Of a stretch of 64,000 nt of DNA, positions 9,782-23,100 are shown in pieces. Source of the stretch: Rhynchospora pubera (taxonomy: Eukaryota; Streptophyta; Magnoliopsida; Poales; Cyperaceae); NCBI GenBank assembly GCA_028095005.1, contig JAMFTS010000071.1, positions 35,135-99,134 of the forward strand, written 5' to 3'. Below the pieces are notes generated by a model. The model had not been told where the DNA came from and did no database searches. It saw only the letters and a list, made by a program, of their open reading frames with translations. A program made the translations under genes and the position numbers. How positions within the stretch are numbered: the first letter of the stretch is position 1; each line of letters starts with the position of its first letter.

Positions 9782-12700
9782 ATGGAATTATCCAAACCAC
9801 ATCTCCTTCTCTCTTTGCTCTTTCTCTCAATTCTCATCTTACCATCGTCTAAGGTCACCTTTGCTTATAATTATCATGACTACAAAAAAGACCATCCTGA
9901 CGTATCAGAATTTAGATTAATCAACCGAAGAGAACTCACTGATTGTCTAGATCCAAACCCATACTTGTCCATAACTACAAATGTGAGTTCCACATTGTCC
10001 AATGAAGCATATGTGACTGTAACCGTTGGTGGTGTCCTCGTGCCAGACAGTTCGGACTGGATTGGCATGATTTCTCCTTCTGACTCAAGGTAGCATATAA
10101 ATGGAAATTTATTTCTTTGCTTTCGACTATAATGATGGAATTACAAAAATTTTATTTATCAATGCAGTGTTGATGCTTGCCCTGATAGTACCGCAAATTA
10201 TTTGCAAACAGGGGATACTGCATCTCTGCCTCTTCTATGCCACTATCCAGTCAAGGTGAATGATCGATGTATAGATTAAAGTCCTTTTTCGCAATATCAA
10301 ATAAGATGACTTGAGTAAAATTGGATTAATTTTTTAATTTAGTGTTCTAAACAACTTAAAACGAGTAAGAATTAAGGGCGACTAAAATCTAGAAGTATTG
10401 AAATTAATCTAGTCCAGAATCACTTTAAAACATGAGAATAAGTAGAAATTGCTTTAATCTTTTAGGAAAGTTTATTATAATTAACATTTATAGTAACAAT
10501 GTAAAGTGATTCCGGACCAGACTGGATGGGCTGAGCGCAACACATTTTTTTCAATAAAAAAATTTATTATGACTTGACAAGTCTTGAACTGAATGCATAG
10601 CCAAACCAGCGGGCCAAAATACAAAACCTGCTTCGGCCTTGTTAACATATATATGTGGATTTGTATGATACGCACTAAATGTTATCTAAGTGAGATAAAA
10701 GGCAGACACAAGACAGGAACTCAGGAAGACGTACTGTTCTGTATTGATTTTGTCAAAACATAACTAGTGGCTCTAGCACATTTAGAGCTCTAGTTCACAA
10801 AGAATGGCCCACTCTACATGAGTTCCGGTGTTACTAGGTTTGCCAAATGAATGCACATGACATTACTAATTTAAATCAATAATATAGTTCTTCTTGGTAA
10901 GAAGGTAAACGTTAAATAGCAACAATTAATTAGTTTTTTTATGCAATTTCCTTTCTTTCGGTTTTTAATCCTCAAATCACCTTCCATAATTACAGGCACA
11001 ATATTTGAGCAACGACCCCAACTACCTCAGTTGTTCCAACCAAGCATGTGTAGAACAAATTGGAGGCATCTGTTTGCAATACGCATGTCTTGGCTCTGTC
11101 ACATTCCATGTTGTCAACATCCGAACAGACATTGAGTTTGTGTTCTTCACCGGTGACTTTAGCTTGCCATGTGTGCTCACAAGAACCAACCCGATTAAGT
11201 TTGCAAACCCATCTGCACCACTTTATGGTCATGTGTCGAGCATTGATTCCACTGGAACATCCGTATGTTGGATTCCAATAAATATATAAAATTGGTTTTT
11301 CTTGCTAACAAATTTATTTGGATGCCAAATTTCAATTTACTTGACAGAATCATTACATTAATCACTCCTTCTTGTAGAAAGATCCAATATTCATACAATT
11401 AATAACTATATCCATTTATTCACCTGTTCCACTTTATAGAAGCTGCTATTGTGTCCATGTGTTGCCTTCCTAAACGGTATCTGACACCAAATACTGGTCT
11501 TATGTGGAATGCACTCTGCAGCTGCTAGATTTCACCATTATTTAACATTAGATCATTAAAACAAGCCACTGTGAATGGGATTTAAGACATCCAAGGACAA
11601 ATTTAAAATTCCTTGGGGATAAACTGAATTTTATCTAAGTGAGTGCTTAATTAGTGCACATGTCTATTTTCTGTATGTGATAGATGAGGTTGACATGGGT
11701 TAGTGGAGATCAAACTCCACAACAGGTGCAATACGCAAGTGGGAAATCTGCTACATCTACAGTGAAAACATTTAGTGTAGCTGATATGTGCAGTAAGGAC
11801 CTCCTAGTTCTTCTTTATACATAAGTATATATTGCTCTCTGATTCATTTTTCTTTTTCTCAATTTCTAATGTACACCTTGTAAACAATTTAAATTGCAAA
11901 GGTGCTAGTGGAATACCAAGCCCGGCAACAGATTTTGGGTGGCACAATCCTGGTTACATCCATTCAGCTGTCATGACTGGCCTCTCACCGTCCACTACCT
12001 ACTCATACTATTACGGAAGGTACAATTACCTTTTTTTAGCAACAATGAACTCACTGTAACTGTGATTTTGTGTGAAATACATGTACATGGTTCTTATCTT
12101 ACAGTTCCTCAGTCGGCTGGAGTAACACGCTCAGCTTAAAAACTCCACCAGCCAGTGGGGCTGCCAATTTAACTTTCATTGTATATGGTGATATGGGAAA
12201 GGCTCCTCTTGATCAGTCAGTAGAGCACTACATCCAAGTTAATATCTCCTTGTTTAATCCTTTTAATTTCGAAAGCTTCTTACCCATTATTTATATTGTT
12301 TTGCTAGACTGAGTGATAACCTTTCATGACCAAAAATAAAATAATTTGGATGTAGTATTGTACAGGGTGTGGCTATTAGCAGCAAATATTTCGCATAAAG
12401 AGAAAATTATAAATAAATATATTGTCATAATTTTAGTATATGTAATCTCTTAAAAACAAACTTAAATAATTAGACATGACAGATCTTCTTTTAATAATTA
12501 GAATCCTTGATTTGCAGCATGGATCCACCTCTGTAGCTTCAGCAATAACAAGAGATATCGACACACACCATATTGATTCAATATTTCATATTGGTGATAT
12601 TAGCTATGCCACAGGATTTCTAGTTGAGTGGGAATTTTTTCTAAAACAAATTGAACCATATGCTTCTCGTGTCTCATACATGGCAGCAATTGGCAACCAT

Positions 12701-14201
12701 GAAAGGTAACTTCCTCTTTTTATTTAAAAAATACTCTCACAAATATATTTAAAAAAAAATGCTTTCACAATGGTATCTTTGATATATATTAAATTATGTA
12801 TAATATATTTCCATAGGGATTATCCTGGTTCAGGATCATTTTATTCTTTGACCGACTCAGGTGGTGAGTGCGGAGTGCCATATGGAACATATTTTCAAAT
12901 GCCTGTTTCTGCAACGGACAAACCATGGTACTCAATTGAACAAGGGCCGGTACACTTCACAGTGATTTCCACAGAGCATGACTTTACTTCCGGTTCAGAA
13001 CAAGTACAAATTACCTTAAAAATAGTTCATTAATTGTAATTTATTTCGATATATATTTTTTATATTTTAATTTGAAAGGTAATTGTTCTTGTTTTGTGGA
13101 TATCTAGTATAACTGGATAAATGCGGATCTGGCATCTGTAAACAGAAAAACAACTCCATGGGTGGTTTTCACAGGGTAAAGTTTGTTAATTCTATTTGTT
13201 GGCCGCACCAAACTATATTCAAATATTCACTGCCTTATACTTAATTAATTGAAAATGAAAATTTATTTATTGTCTTATATTTTGACAGACATAGGCAAAT
13301 GTATTCCTCATCCTCAGATCCCGACAGCTCGTTTGCTGCTTCTATTGAACCACTCCTACTACAATACAAGGTATAAAATTTACTTATTAAAAATGCCTGC
13401 CTTGTATAGGATTTGTACCAAAATAAAAACTTCTTTGCAAAGTGATTTATGGTTGCCAACAAGTTTCGGGATTATGTTAATGATGTGTTATGCTGACATG
13501 ATTAATTAGGTGGATTTGGCTTTGTATGGCCATGTACACAATTACGAGAGAACCTGTGCAGTATATCAATCACAATGCTTAGCCATGCCAACTAAGGATG
13601 CCAGTGGAACAGACACCTATAATAACAACAATTATGCAGCTCCAGTTCAAGTGGTAGTTGGAATGGCTGGATTCACTCTGGATACTTTCCCTAGCACTGT
13701 AAGTCCTCTGAAAATTATGATTTGTGTTCTTTGCCTCATTATTTTGTGGTCTTTATGCTGGTTTAATAAAAAAAGAGAGATTGAACAAAATACATTTTGC
13801 TTAATTTGTTTAGGCGCCAAGTTGGAGTTTGGTTAGGCTTTCTGAATTTGGTTTTGCACGTGTTACTGCATCGAGAAGTGACTTGCTATTTGAGGTTAGT
13901 AATTATATTTTGGCCTCTTGATTAATTGGGTTCAGAATTGTCGAACAAAAAGTACTGAAAGGCTCCTACATTTTGTACGTTTGAGGGCATGCTCCCGTAA
14001 TTAAGTTCTGAATATGATATGTAAAGTCGAGCCACAAAATCTAAAATTACATAGTTGGTTCTTATTTTATTTTTGCCCTCTGTTCTGATTTTTATATAAT
14101 TAACGTACTAATTTTAGTTTCTAATTCAAATTTTTTTTTAGTTCGTGAATTCAGGCGCGTCGGTTGTTCATGATCGGTTCCATATCATAAAGACCTACTA
14201 A
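9782..14201 (+). CDS. purple acid phosphatase / nucleotide pyrophosphatase-like, copy 1 (13 exons)
   Basis: Exons: 9782-10089, 10168-10255, 10996-11262, 11684-11792, 11902-12019, 12105-12237, 12518-12705, 12817-13003, 13108-13175, 13289-13370, 13510-13698, 13814-13894, 14142-14201; all GT-AG, 1878 nt, 625 residues. Residues 1-28 are a signal peptide, so the product is secreted or vacuolar. Next come an Fn3-like PAP domain (about 60-165, with SDWIGMISP), a second N-terminal PAP domain (about 205-310), the metallophosphoesterase core (about 320-530) and a C-terminal domain. Metal ligands visible: D326 (GDMG), D368 and Y371 (GDISYA), N401 (GNHE), H490 (GHRQMY), H524 and H526 (GHVHNYER). The layout matches the long plant PAPs of the PAP1/24/27 and NPP type, often labelled inactive, yet all seven ligands are present. 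Expected role: binuclear-metal hydrolysis of phosphate esters or nucleotides. The intron 6 donor (CAA/GTTAAT) is weak compared with copy 2. Confidence 0.93.
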
Positions 14202-15553
14202 TTTAATATGATGTTTCTAATATCCTCAGTTTCTCTTACTTGAATCAACAGAATTGATATCGTGTATCTATGCTTTTCATAAGAGAAATAAAAGTCATTG
14301 ACATTGTAATAAAAATCCTCCTGAACAGAGATTGTAATATATAATTTTAACAGATTAATGATATGTGTTCTCTTGTTTATAGTATACACTCTGATTTTAC
14401 TTTCTCAAACAGTGAAACTTTGGTAGTTGGATTTTCTTGGAAAAAATTTAAACCGTACGTATTCCCCCGGATTGTCAGTATTTGCCAAAGTGAAAGGACA
14501 AAGGACTAAGTGTCACATCCTGCACCAACAGATAGCCGGAACGTGAGACAAATTGATATCTTCTGTATCTATCCGACGGTCCGTCAACATACGTTGCAAC
14601 AAAATAAAACAAAATAAACTACAAAAATCAATAACTGATTATTTAATGATACAACTTCTATGTACTTAAATTAATTATTAATACAAATTCTATAAGTCCA
14701 GATTAATCTACAGAACAAATAATATATTTTACAGAGCAGGTCTGGATAGTTAGTCAGTCAAAGTGGTCCTTCCTCCAAACTCACAAGAATTGAGACCAAC
14801 CCCTCCCCGAATTCAGGAGGATCAGGACTCCAAATTCATATTCAGTTTCCAAACCCGATATATATATCCCGTAAAATATACCAATCATAATTCCAATAAA
14901 CAGATTCAACCAAATTCAAATGATAATCAAATCAATCAATAAAAAAAATTAAATATAAAGAAATCTGGTTACCTGATTGAACGATCGAAAAATCAACAAA
15001 CGAATCAATTGACTGCGACAAAGAATCTAAATTCCAATATGCCGAGCTATTAAAATTTCAATAGACTTTTCGATCTCTCTATTTAAATTAATCAAATAGG
15101 TTTTTTATTTGGAGATGAATCAAGTAGAGTAGGATGTGATAAATCATAAAGTTCTTGCAAAATGGAAGAAGAAGGTTTCTCGGTTTACACAAATGGAAAT
15201 TTTTTTTTGACATAAAAATAAAGATCATGCCCTTATCTTTGTATTGAATAAGTAAAATTTTTACTACTTAGCCAGTGGCTAAATTCTACAAACAAAAGTT
15301 AATAAAAATCAAAGAACACAAGAAATACATCAGAGGTTTAAAAGAGGGAAATGTGGAAAGATGCACATGAGAGCTAGAATAGAAAGAAAATTATGCTGTG
15401 TTTATGATGCATCTTCAATCAACAATCTAAAGAATTACACAAATGAAATATTGAGTTACTGAAAAATGCTCAAGGGAGAAGTATAAATGCTTCCACCGTT
15501 TAAAAAAACCACGTGGCAAAACCATATTGAAGAGATTCTAGAAAGAGGAGGCA
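14202..15553. other. 3' UTR of PAP copy 1, then unassigned repeat-like DNA
   Basis: Homology to the region after PAP copy 2 fades at about 14420. From 14511 the sequence starts TGTCACATCC, as many gypsy LTRs do, but I found no matching second LTR, PBS or coding region. It stays unassigned. Confidence 0.35.
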
Positions 15554-17801
15554 TCTATCTATAAATACTCCAATTCTAATGGTGTTTTCTACGGTAACAT
15601 TGATGATGTCATCATCATTTTTTCAAATACCATCATCTCCATTTCCCTAAAATTGGAGCCTCCATTTTTAAAATTTTAGATCAAATATAGTTGTATTTTT
15701 AAATTGTTATGATATCTTAAAAAAAATCATTTGGTGATAAAAATTTATATGCAAGCTCACAAAAATATGTTGAATTTAGTTATATAATTTTTTTAACTAT
15801 AGAATTAGAAATTATTTTAAATAATTTTCTTAATCTCATAAAAAAATATTCTATTATATTTTTGTTTTTTTTTTTTGTTTCAAGGATTTGGGAAAATCAT
15901 TAGGCTATAAAAATTTATGTGCTTACTCAAAGATATATGAAGAATTTATTGACATGAAATTTTATAATTATATACTTATAAATATTTTAAATAATTTTTC
16001 AATCTCATAAAATTCAATCCTCATAATTTCATAAATTTCATAAATGTTTTTAAAATTCTGAAAAATTTATTCATTCCATAGAGCTTTTTTTAATATAACC
16101 ATACAATTTTGTGCAATATAAAATATATGGTACGTTTAAAATTTTTTGAGATTAATTATTAATTCAATTGGCTGTAAAAAATTTATATCTTTCATCACAA
16201 AAATATAAAATTTAATAATTATAAAGTTCTAAATTTTTTTAAAAAAATTTAAATATGATTACTAAATTATATTATTTCATAAAATATAATTCTACTTTTA
16301 ATTGTTTCCAAATATTTCCAAAATATGTTGATGTATAAAACTTCTATACATCGTAAAAAAATTTATACAAAAATCTAATGATATAAACCATTTAGATTTT
16401 ATAATTTTGTAATATTTTGTATAATTTTTAATTTTTGTAAATTTTCATAATAGTATTTTAAATGTTGGATTGCTGACATATATTCCTAGATTGATTTTTT
16501 TATTAAATTTTACATGTATGCATGCAAAATTATGTTGATCCAATGATATTGAATTTTTTTCGATATTTTTAGCAATTTCATCTTTTTAAAATTTTACAAA
16601 TTCTATAGAACTACATAACTTTTATAAATATTTGGAAATTTTTAAAATTAATAGTAAATATGAGAAATCCATTGTTGCTATTGTAAATATGAGAAATAGT
16701 ACGTATATCAAGTAAATAACTTTTTATGACCCGCATAATATACGTAATGAAAAAAAGAGAGAGGTTTAGCCCACATCATCGCCGCTGCCATGCATGTGCG
16801 TTACTTTTCTTTTTCATTTTACTTTGATATATTATCATTATGGTCCCTTATATCCTGAAAATTATGATTACATTTGAACAATAGCCCCTCATTTATAGCA
16901 TATATTTACTCAAAATGATCTATATTTTAATTCATTAAAATTTTTCTTATGCATTAACAAATATACTATTAACATACTTTTCCATAATATCATAGCAATA
17001 TCATATTTGTAGAATTATAATTGGTCAAAAATATTTTACGGTATTGATGAATTCTCAGAGAAATTATTATAAATTATTTATATAATTTTTTATAGACTTT
17101 AAAAAATAATTTAAATATTTTTGCAAACTTCAGAATATATTATTGTATAATTTAAAACTTATATTAAGTTTATAATTAGTGGTCTCAAGATATGTTTCTA
17201 CATAAAATTTTGTGCACATGATAAAAAAAAAACTAATCACATCGAATTTTTTTATTTTGGACTTTTAAAATGTTATTTTTGATGTCATATTAAAAAAATG
17301 ATATTTTACGTATATAGTTGTTTGAAGTTCTTAAATTTATTTTTCATCTAATAGAGAATTAAATGTTATCAAAATTATTGCTTTTACGCATTTGAAATAT
17401 ATATATACTACTTAAATGTTTTAGAAAATCCACAAAATTGTGTTTTATCTTTTGATTTTTTTTAGGAATTTCTTACATTTATTTTTTCATGAAATTTTAT
17501 ATGGATGCTCGGATACTATTTTAGAATGATAAATCTAATTTAACAAACTAATTCAAAATTCATTGAAAACTTCTACGAAATAAAATTTTACATGTTTAAC
17601 CAACTCATTCAGGATTTAAGTCTTTCATTTAATTGTTTACAAGCTTTTCAAATTATTTTTGCATAAATTTTTATGGATATTCTTAAAAAATTCTAAAAAA
17701 TAAGTGAAAAATATTTTTATTTTATTTTATAGTTTTTTAAAAAAATATGAAAAATAAACTTAATTAATCGCGCGAAGAAGTGCGCGCGATACTTTTGCTA
17801 G
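15554..17801 (+). mobile_element. Helitron (3' end clear, 5' end tentative)
   Basis: The 3' end is typical: a perfect 8-bp-stem hairpin (ATCGCGCG at 17767-17774 with CGCGCGAT at 17783-17790), ten bases, then CTAG at 17798-17801, followed by T. A candidate 5' end TC at 15554 follows an A, giving the expected A/T host junction. The 2.2-kb interior is very AT-rich, without genes, so this would be a non-autonomous element. The 5' end is a guess. Confidence 0.55.
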
Positions 17802-17938
17802 TGGGTTACAAAGACAAGCCACATTATTTGTGAACAAGTCAATTTTTTTTTTCTCCCGGCAAATAAAGGTCAAGGCGGTTAAAATTTTTTTTCCCGTCAA
17901 AACGCAACAAACTGATCCAATTTCAAAGAAAGATTTAA

Positions 17939-17942
<4 letters not shown>

Positions 17943-17979
<37 letters not shown>
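17943..17979. repeat. (TA)n microsatellite
   Basis: About 18 uninterrupted TA units just outside the Helitron 3' end. Two short opposing reading frames here are artefacts of the repeat. Confidence 0.9.
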
Positions 17980-17981
<2 letters not shown>

Positions 17982-19329
17982 GAATTTCACACTAAGAGGC
18001 CGTAGAAAATGCTGCTACTAATTATTATTGCTGCACGAGGAGAACCAAAACAATATTTAAAATTGGGTCTATGAGATTTGAGCAATTCCCCATCATATAA
18101 CATTTTTTCCATTATCGATTGAATGCATAAGTTTATACCTCCAGCACCTGTCACAACCTTCTTGTATTGAGGACAAAAGGCCATCCAACTTATTTTTATT
18201 TTAAATTAAATATCTATATGTTTGCCTCTAAAAATGCTGCAAAAAGGAAATGGAAATTTATAAATCACAATTTGGGCTTTGGCACGTAATTCACTGGATA
18301 AAAAAATAATAATAATAATAAGGACCGTAAGCCTAAGTCCTTCTCTACTACATTAAAATGACGCGACTATAACAGGACGCCATAACCAAGACAGGACGCA
18401 GAAAAAATCCATGTAGTGAGTCTGACCAGTACAAGGAAATATCAAATTCATTTCGGCCCAGCCCAATCCAACCTCAAAACCCAATTGGGCCCAGCGGAAA
18501 ATGCAAAAATGGTGAAATCCATATATTTGTGCCGGCATTAAACAAAAAGGCCCAAATCGCATAAATTTACCGTATTGGATCGGATCCAAAACAAACCGAA
18601 TCAGTTAGCAGCAAAACCCGATAAACTAAGAACCGTTAACAAAACTAAGAGAAGAAAGAGACAGGTGGCATTTGCCTACTGGTTCGTTCTTGTGGGACCC
18701 ACAGTCTGTTAACAGAAGAAAAAGAAAAGCAAGTACAAACCTGAGAAAGAAGAACAACGACTGGCGGGGGTTTTGCCTTTCGCCGGCGCTGCACGTTCCC
18801 ACGACTCCAATAAACCGCGTCGCTGCATAGAGGACTCCATCACGATCCTATCGACACCAAACACAGATATGTCAGAACGGAGAATTTAAGGATATAAAAA
18901 AGGGAATACCAGAATTGGGGAAAATGGAAATGTAAAATTACTTAGCGAGATAGTCAATGGAAGCACTTGAGGTGTTGCAGTAGCCTCGCAGCAAAGTAAT
19001 TAAATGCCAATTGGGATTAATGGCGAGAGAAGGAGGAAACTAATGGGGATATCGACTGACAGAAGCTGCAAACATGGCGAGGCTCGCACTGAGCAGTGTC
19101 GCTTATGTTATGGATGATAAAAAGCATTACAGGGGTTGTGAGTGATGTGATGGAATTTCAAAAGAGGAGAAATGCATGCATGAACTGACACGAAAGTGAA
19201 AAGCTCCATGACTGGAGAGGTCCAGTGTGGAAAAGGAGCAAGGAAATAGCAAGGGAAAAAGGAAATGGAGAGCATAACAACAGCCTACAACCTGAAAAGA
19301 GGGGCTAGTACTGTGCAGATTCTCTGGAC

Positions 19330-20173
19330 TTTTTTTCTTTTTTGATGAACTGCCCGTAGGCTCTGCATTAATTAAGAAGAGAAATACAAAAGTAATGTTT
19401 CAGCCCTAGTACATCATGAAAAAAGCTTTCAATCTCCCATAACTAAAGTACTACCATCCTGACACAAATAAGTAAGAAAGAAACTACTGAAAATTAAAGT
19501 AAAAAAAAAAAAGAAAAACGTAATGAAAAGGTAGCTATCGGGAGATTTCAACAAAAAGAAATGTAAGAAGATCAAGGTGGGCCTTCCTGCACTTGTTGGA
19601 AGAACCTCCTATCAATTGACATGTCCAGCCTGTGTTCACACATGATTGCTGCTGTTGGTATTCCATTATAAGTAACACCCTTTCTTCTTGCCATGTTGGC
19701 CAGGACATGTGCAGGTTGAACTGCATCTCTCTTAACGTTCCTCAATATCACCTTTCCTCTGGATTGTTCAATCTGTTGGATAATAGTTGCAATGATAGGC
19801 GCTGCTCTCCATGATTGTATGTTATCTGTGTTCCCTTCCTGTACCGCATTGACCAGATTGAGGCAGTCTGAAAACACTTGTACCTTTTGTTGCATCCTCC
19901 CCTGAGGCAGTTCCTGTACCCACTGCAAAACTTCTTGTAATGCCTGAGCTTCTGCATAAAATGAATCAGGCGAATTATGGGCCTGCATGACTATTCTCAC
20001 CAAGACTCCTCCTTGATAAATCAGGCCAGCAGTTCCTGCCTTATGAGACGTATCCCATGAGGCGTCTACCAACAGTTGCCATTCATTTAATTGAAAATCA
20101 TATGGTATCACTTGCTGCAAACACTGTTCCTGCAGGCTTTCTCTCTCCCCATCTTCATGATTGAAAATCATAT
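19330..20173 (-). mobile_element. 5'-truncated L1-type LINE with RNase H domain
   Basis: On the minus strand this reads RNase H coding sequence, then a 230-base 3' UTR, then an A-rich tail (seen as oligo-T at 19330-19345). A perfect 12-bp target duplication GATTCTCTGGAC flanks it at 19318-19329 and 20174-20185. That fixes both ends and shows that the first 36 codons of the long open frame at 19572-20282 are host DNA read through by chance. Confidence 0.85.
19572..20173 (-). pseudogene. RNase H-like C-terminal domain of a LINE ORF2 (fragment)
   Basis: About 200 codons are open. The domain shows the RVT_3/RNase H order: VDASWD (first Asp), YAEAQALQEVLQW (Glu), FSDCLNLVNAV (second Asp) and QPAHVLANMA near the end. 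The last position usually holds Asp in classic RNase H; His here is common in plant RVT_3 domains. The reverse transcriptase and endonuclease parts are missing because the insertion is 5'-truncated, so it has no start codon of its own. In the parent element it would remove RNA from the RNA-DNA hybrid during target-primed reverse transcription. Confidence 0.8.
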
Positions 20174-20185
20174 GATTCTCTGGAC

Positions 20186-23100
20186 ATAAGCAACGTAGGG
20201 AGAGATGAACACACCTTCTTTGATCATAGCCGTTGGATGAGTAAAAGCATATGGTACTTTTGTCCCCCATAGTACAAGGCATTGATCAGGAGATGACAAA
20301 AATATGGAATGTAAGAAGAGGCTGACTGAAGCATATCCTTTAAGACAAACACGCATCTTACCATACATTACCTCATGGATGGACAGATGATGGAACTAAA
20401 ACATCTTCCTTTGAGTGCTGGATGGGATCAGATGCCACAAAAGAAAGAGAAATCGCAAATCATTGATGCATGGCATGAATCCTTTCACGGTGGGCCCAGG
20501 GGCAAATCTGTAGGAAAAGACAAAGGAATGTAGTGCATGAGGAATGAGGGAAAGCAAGTATATTATTTCAATTTTGCCCCTCCAGCGTATACAATAGCCT
20601 GACAGACTTGTAATTAGGCAAAATTGAGACAAATTAAAGGCATAATTAAAAGTATGAGAGTGTATTAGTGCTTCCCTAATACTTAGGAAGGAAACTAAAA
20701 AAGCAATTTGGTGGAATAGTGGCCAAACAGATGAATGGAAGCTTGAGTACCTCATAGCATCTAATTACCAAAACTCAAATATGATGTCTAAACATTCTCT
20801 CATGTGTACTGAACCAACCCACCCCCCAACCAATGAGGAATCGACAGCACCCCCAGTTCTGACAAAAGGGAAGCCTCTTTCCACTAGAGATAGAATAGCA
20901 AACACCAAAATTGACCAACTAGATGGAACCAATTGGTAAACCACAGATGAATGAAGCCCCAATTTCACTTTTACCCCTCAAGGTTAGGACCAAATACATA
21001 CGAGTAAAAGGGTATTAGTGAAATTGCATGAAAACTATGGATAGCTCCAGTTCAAAATCCATCTGGAGAATGAAAAGAAACTGTTGCTTAGCCACAGCTA
21101 CATGTTCAAAGCTTGATCCTCTTCATAAGAGCATCTCAACCATTCACTGCCTATGAAGGCATGGATGAATGCCACCTGTACACTTCCATTCTGGCGCCAA
21201 ATCATTACCTCCTCTCCAAGACATAGAAAACAGTGAGGTATGATCTTATCCCCATCCAACACCAAATGACATTGGGACCCACCTGCCAGGGATGCGAGTA
21301 AGAATGTTATACTGTTGTACCATGGGTAATTAATCAATGCCAAGTGTCAAAAGATAATTGGGAAGTAAACCAGATAGTAGAAATTACCAAAGTGAAGAAA
21401 AGAAGCAAGAAGGAAGTCGGTTTGCAATTTATGCATCTCCACCATCCATCAAACCCCAAAGGTCTGAGATGTTGCCACATGCCAGGCTGATGAGAAGCAC
21501 AAACCCTGGAAATCCTCTATAAAAGAAGCACCTCTCGAGAAGAAAGGGAGGCCAATTTTAGTTAGTCGAAATTCTGTCAATTTAAAGAGTCAAGTTTATT
21601 TTGCAATCAAGGTAATAGATGTAATCTGTAATGGCCTCCAAAAATATAAATGAAATGATGTTAAATGCATTTGTGGTGTCTTTCTTTCTCTCTTTCATTT
21701 TCTGGTTTTGTTCTTTGGAGATTACATTGATGCTAGTGAGGAGCGTGACTTAGATTCCGCACTCATGAACTCAGTTGTGTCTCTGAAAAGTCTTGCATAT
21801 GGGATTAGTTTGCATCAGCATAAGTTCATTATCGTTAGTATACAGTTAGAGGTTGCTGGCTTTATGGAGAGCGTGACTTGGATTCCACCTCCATGGATGC
21901 CATGCTAGTTTCTTACCTTAGTTTGTCTCAAAATTCAAAACTCATGTCATAGTTATTATCATGTTTCTGTTAAGTTTGTCATGCACACAGTTCATATCAA
22001 AAGTTCAATAGGTCAAGTCCCTGTCATAATAATACATGTAAGTTTTAGAGTTGAAGTGGGGTTATTCTGTCCAAAAATGTAGGAGTCAAGTCAATGTAAA
22101 GGCTTAAATGTCAAAATATACATATAAGTTTCCCTTCAGGTTTGTTTGCTTTTGTCAAAAAGGTCCAGAAATAAGAGATTTCAAAATAATCAATTTTTTT
22201 TTTCTATGCCTATCGGATTTCAAAATCAAAGGGTAGTTTAATTCCTGTGTTTTCCAATGCAAAAGGACACCTGAATTTTCGCCTACTGTCCAAAATCAAA
22301 AAATGGCTTGGTTGTGAGGAGCGTGACATGGATTCCACCCTCATAATATTGCTCAAAATCTGGTTTATACAGTAGGCTAAGCTTCAGGTTGACTGGAGTA
22401 AAAAAAAAATATAATAATAACAAACAAGTTCAGGGTTCAAAATGCAATATCATCCTTCTCACGAAAGACATAAATTTAAGTTCAGCAAAATAAAAGAATC
22501 TTTATACCAGAAAGTATGTGTTAAGTTTTGAAAGTCAATAAAGAAAGTCTGTCTTTCCAGTCTTGGTAATTTTGCAACTGTGAGTCCTCCCAGTAACATG
22601 TGGTGAAAATTTTGATTTTAATTCAAACTAGGTTCAGGTTGCATATTTTGAGGTTTGCTTAAAAAAAAAAGAGAGAAATTCTGTTTTCTAAAAAAAAATA
22701 TAAAGAAATAAAATAATTTATGTTTGTTAAAGGGAAGTCATGTTTTTAGCATAATGTCTTATAGAGATATAATTAATTAAATGTAGTGGGTTTGAATGCT
22801 TTGGAGCTCCTGTGCAGTTCAGTTTCATTGTTGCTTAGGCCACTAATCAATATAAATGAGTTCTGAGTAAACACTAGTATGAAATGATGAATCTCTAGGT
22901 GTTAAACCCCCTAGTCATAAATCAAATCCCTCTAATCCAATCGTTGCATGTAATGAAGAAATTGACAGGCTTAAGCCATGTTATTTCAGATCCGAGAATG
23001 ATAAGTCTTAATGAATGTCACTAGGTACCAATGAACGGGTGAGTTTGTATACCATGCCTGTACCAGCCCCCAAGTAGCTAAGGAAACCAGACCAAAAGGT

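Larger units (their letters stand above)
4860..14420 (+). repeat. tandem segmental duplication, unit A
   Basis: From the GRP 3' end through the PAP 3' UTR, this segment aligns in order with unit B (46131-57285). Its spacer also aligns with unit C (57480-60132). Anchors include the GRP stop region, 'gccaggcctgtgccag' (5620, 47273, 57490), 'ttggatatcc' near 8307 and 49697, and all 13 PAP exons. Spacer homology is interrupted by copy-specific insertions and deletions, which are listed separately. The ends are approximate because I aligned by eye. Confidence 0.8.

Noticed and set aside
14511..17991. Possible LTR element or solo LTR starting TGTCACATCC, with CTAAG at both 14505-14510 and 17992-17996
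   Set aside because: A 5-base match is weak. No second LTR, PBS or coding region was found, and a Helitron end lies inside the span.
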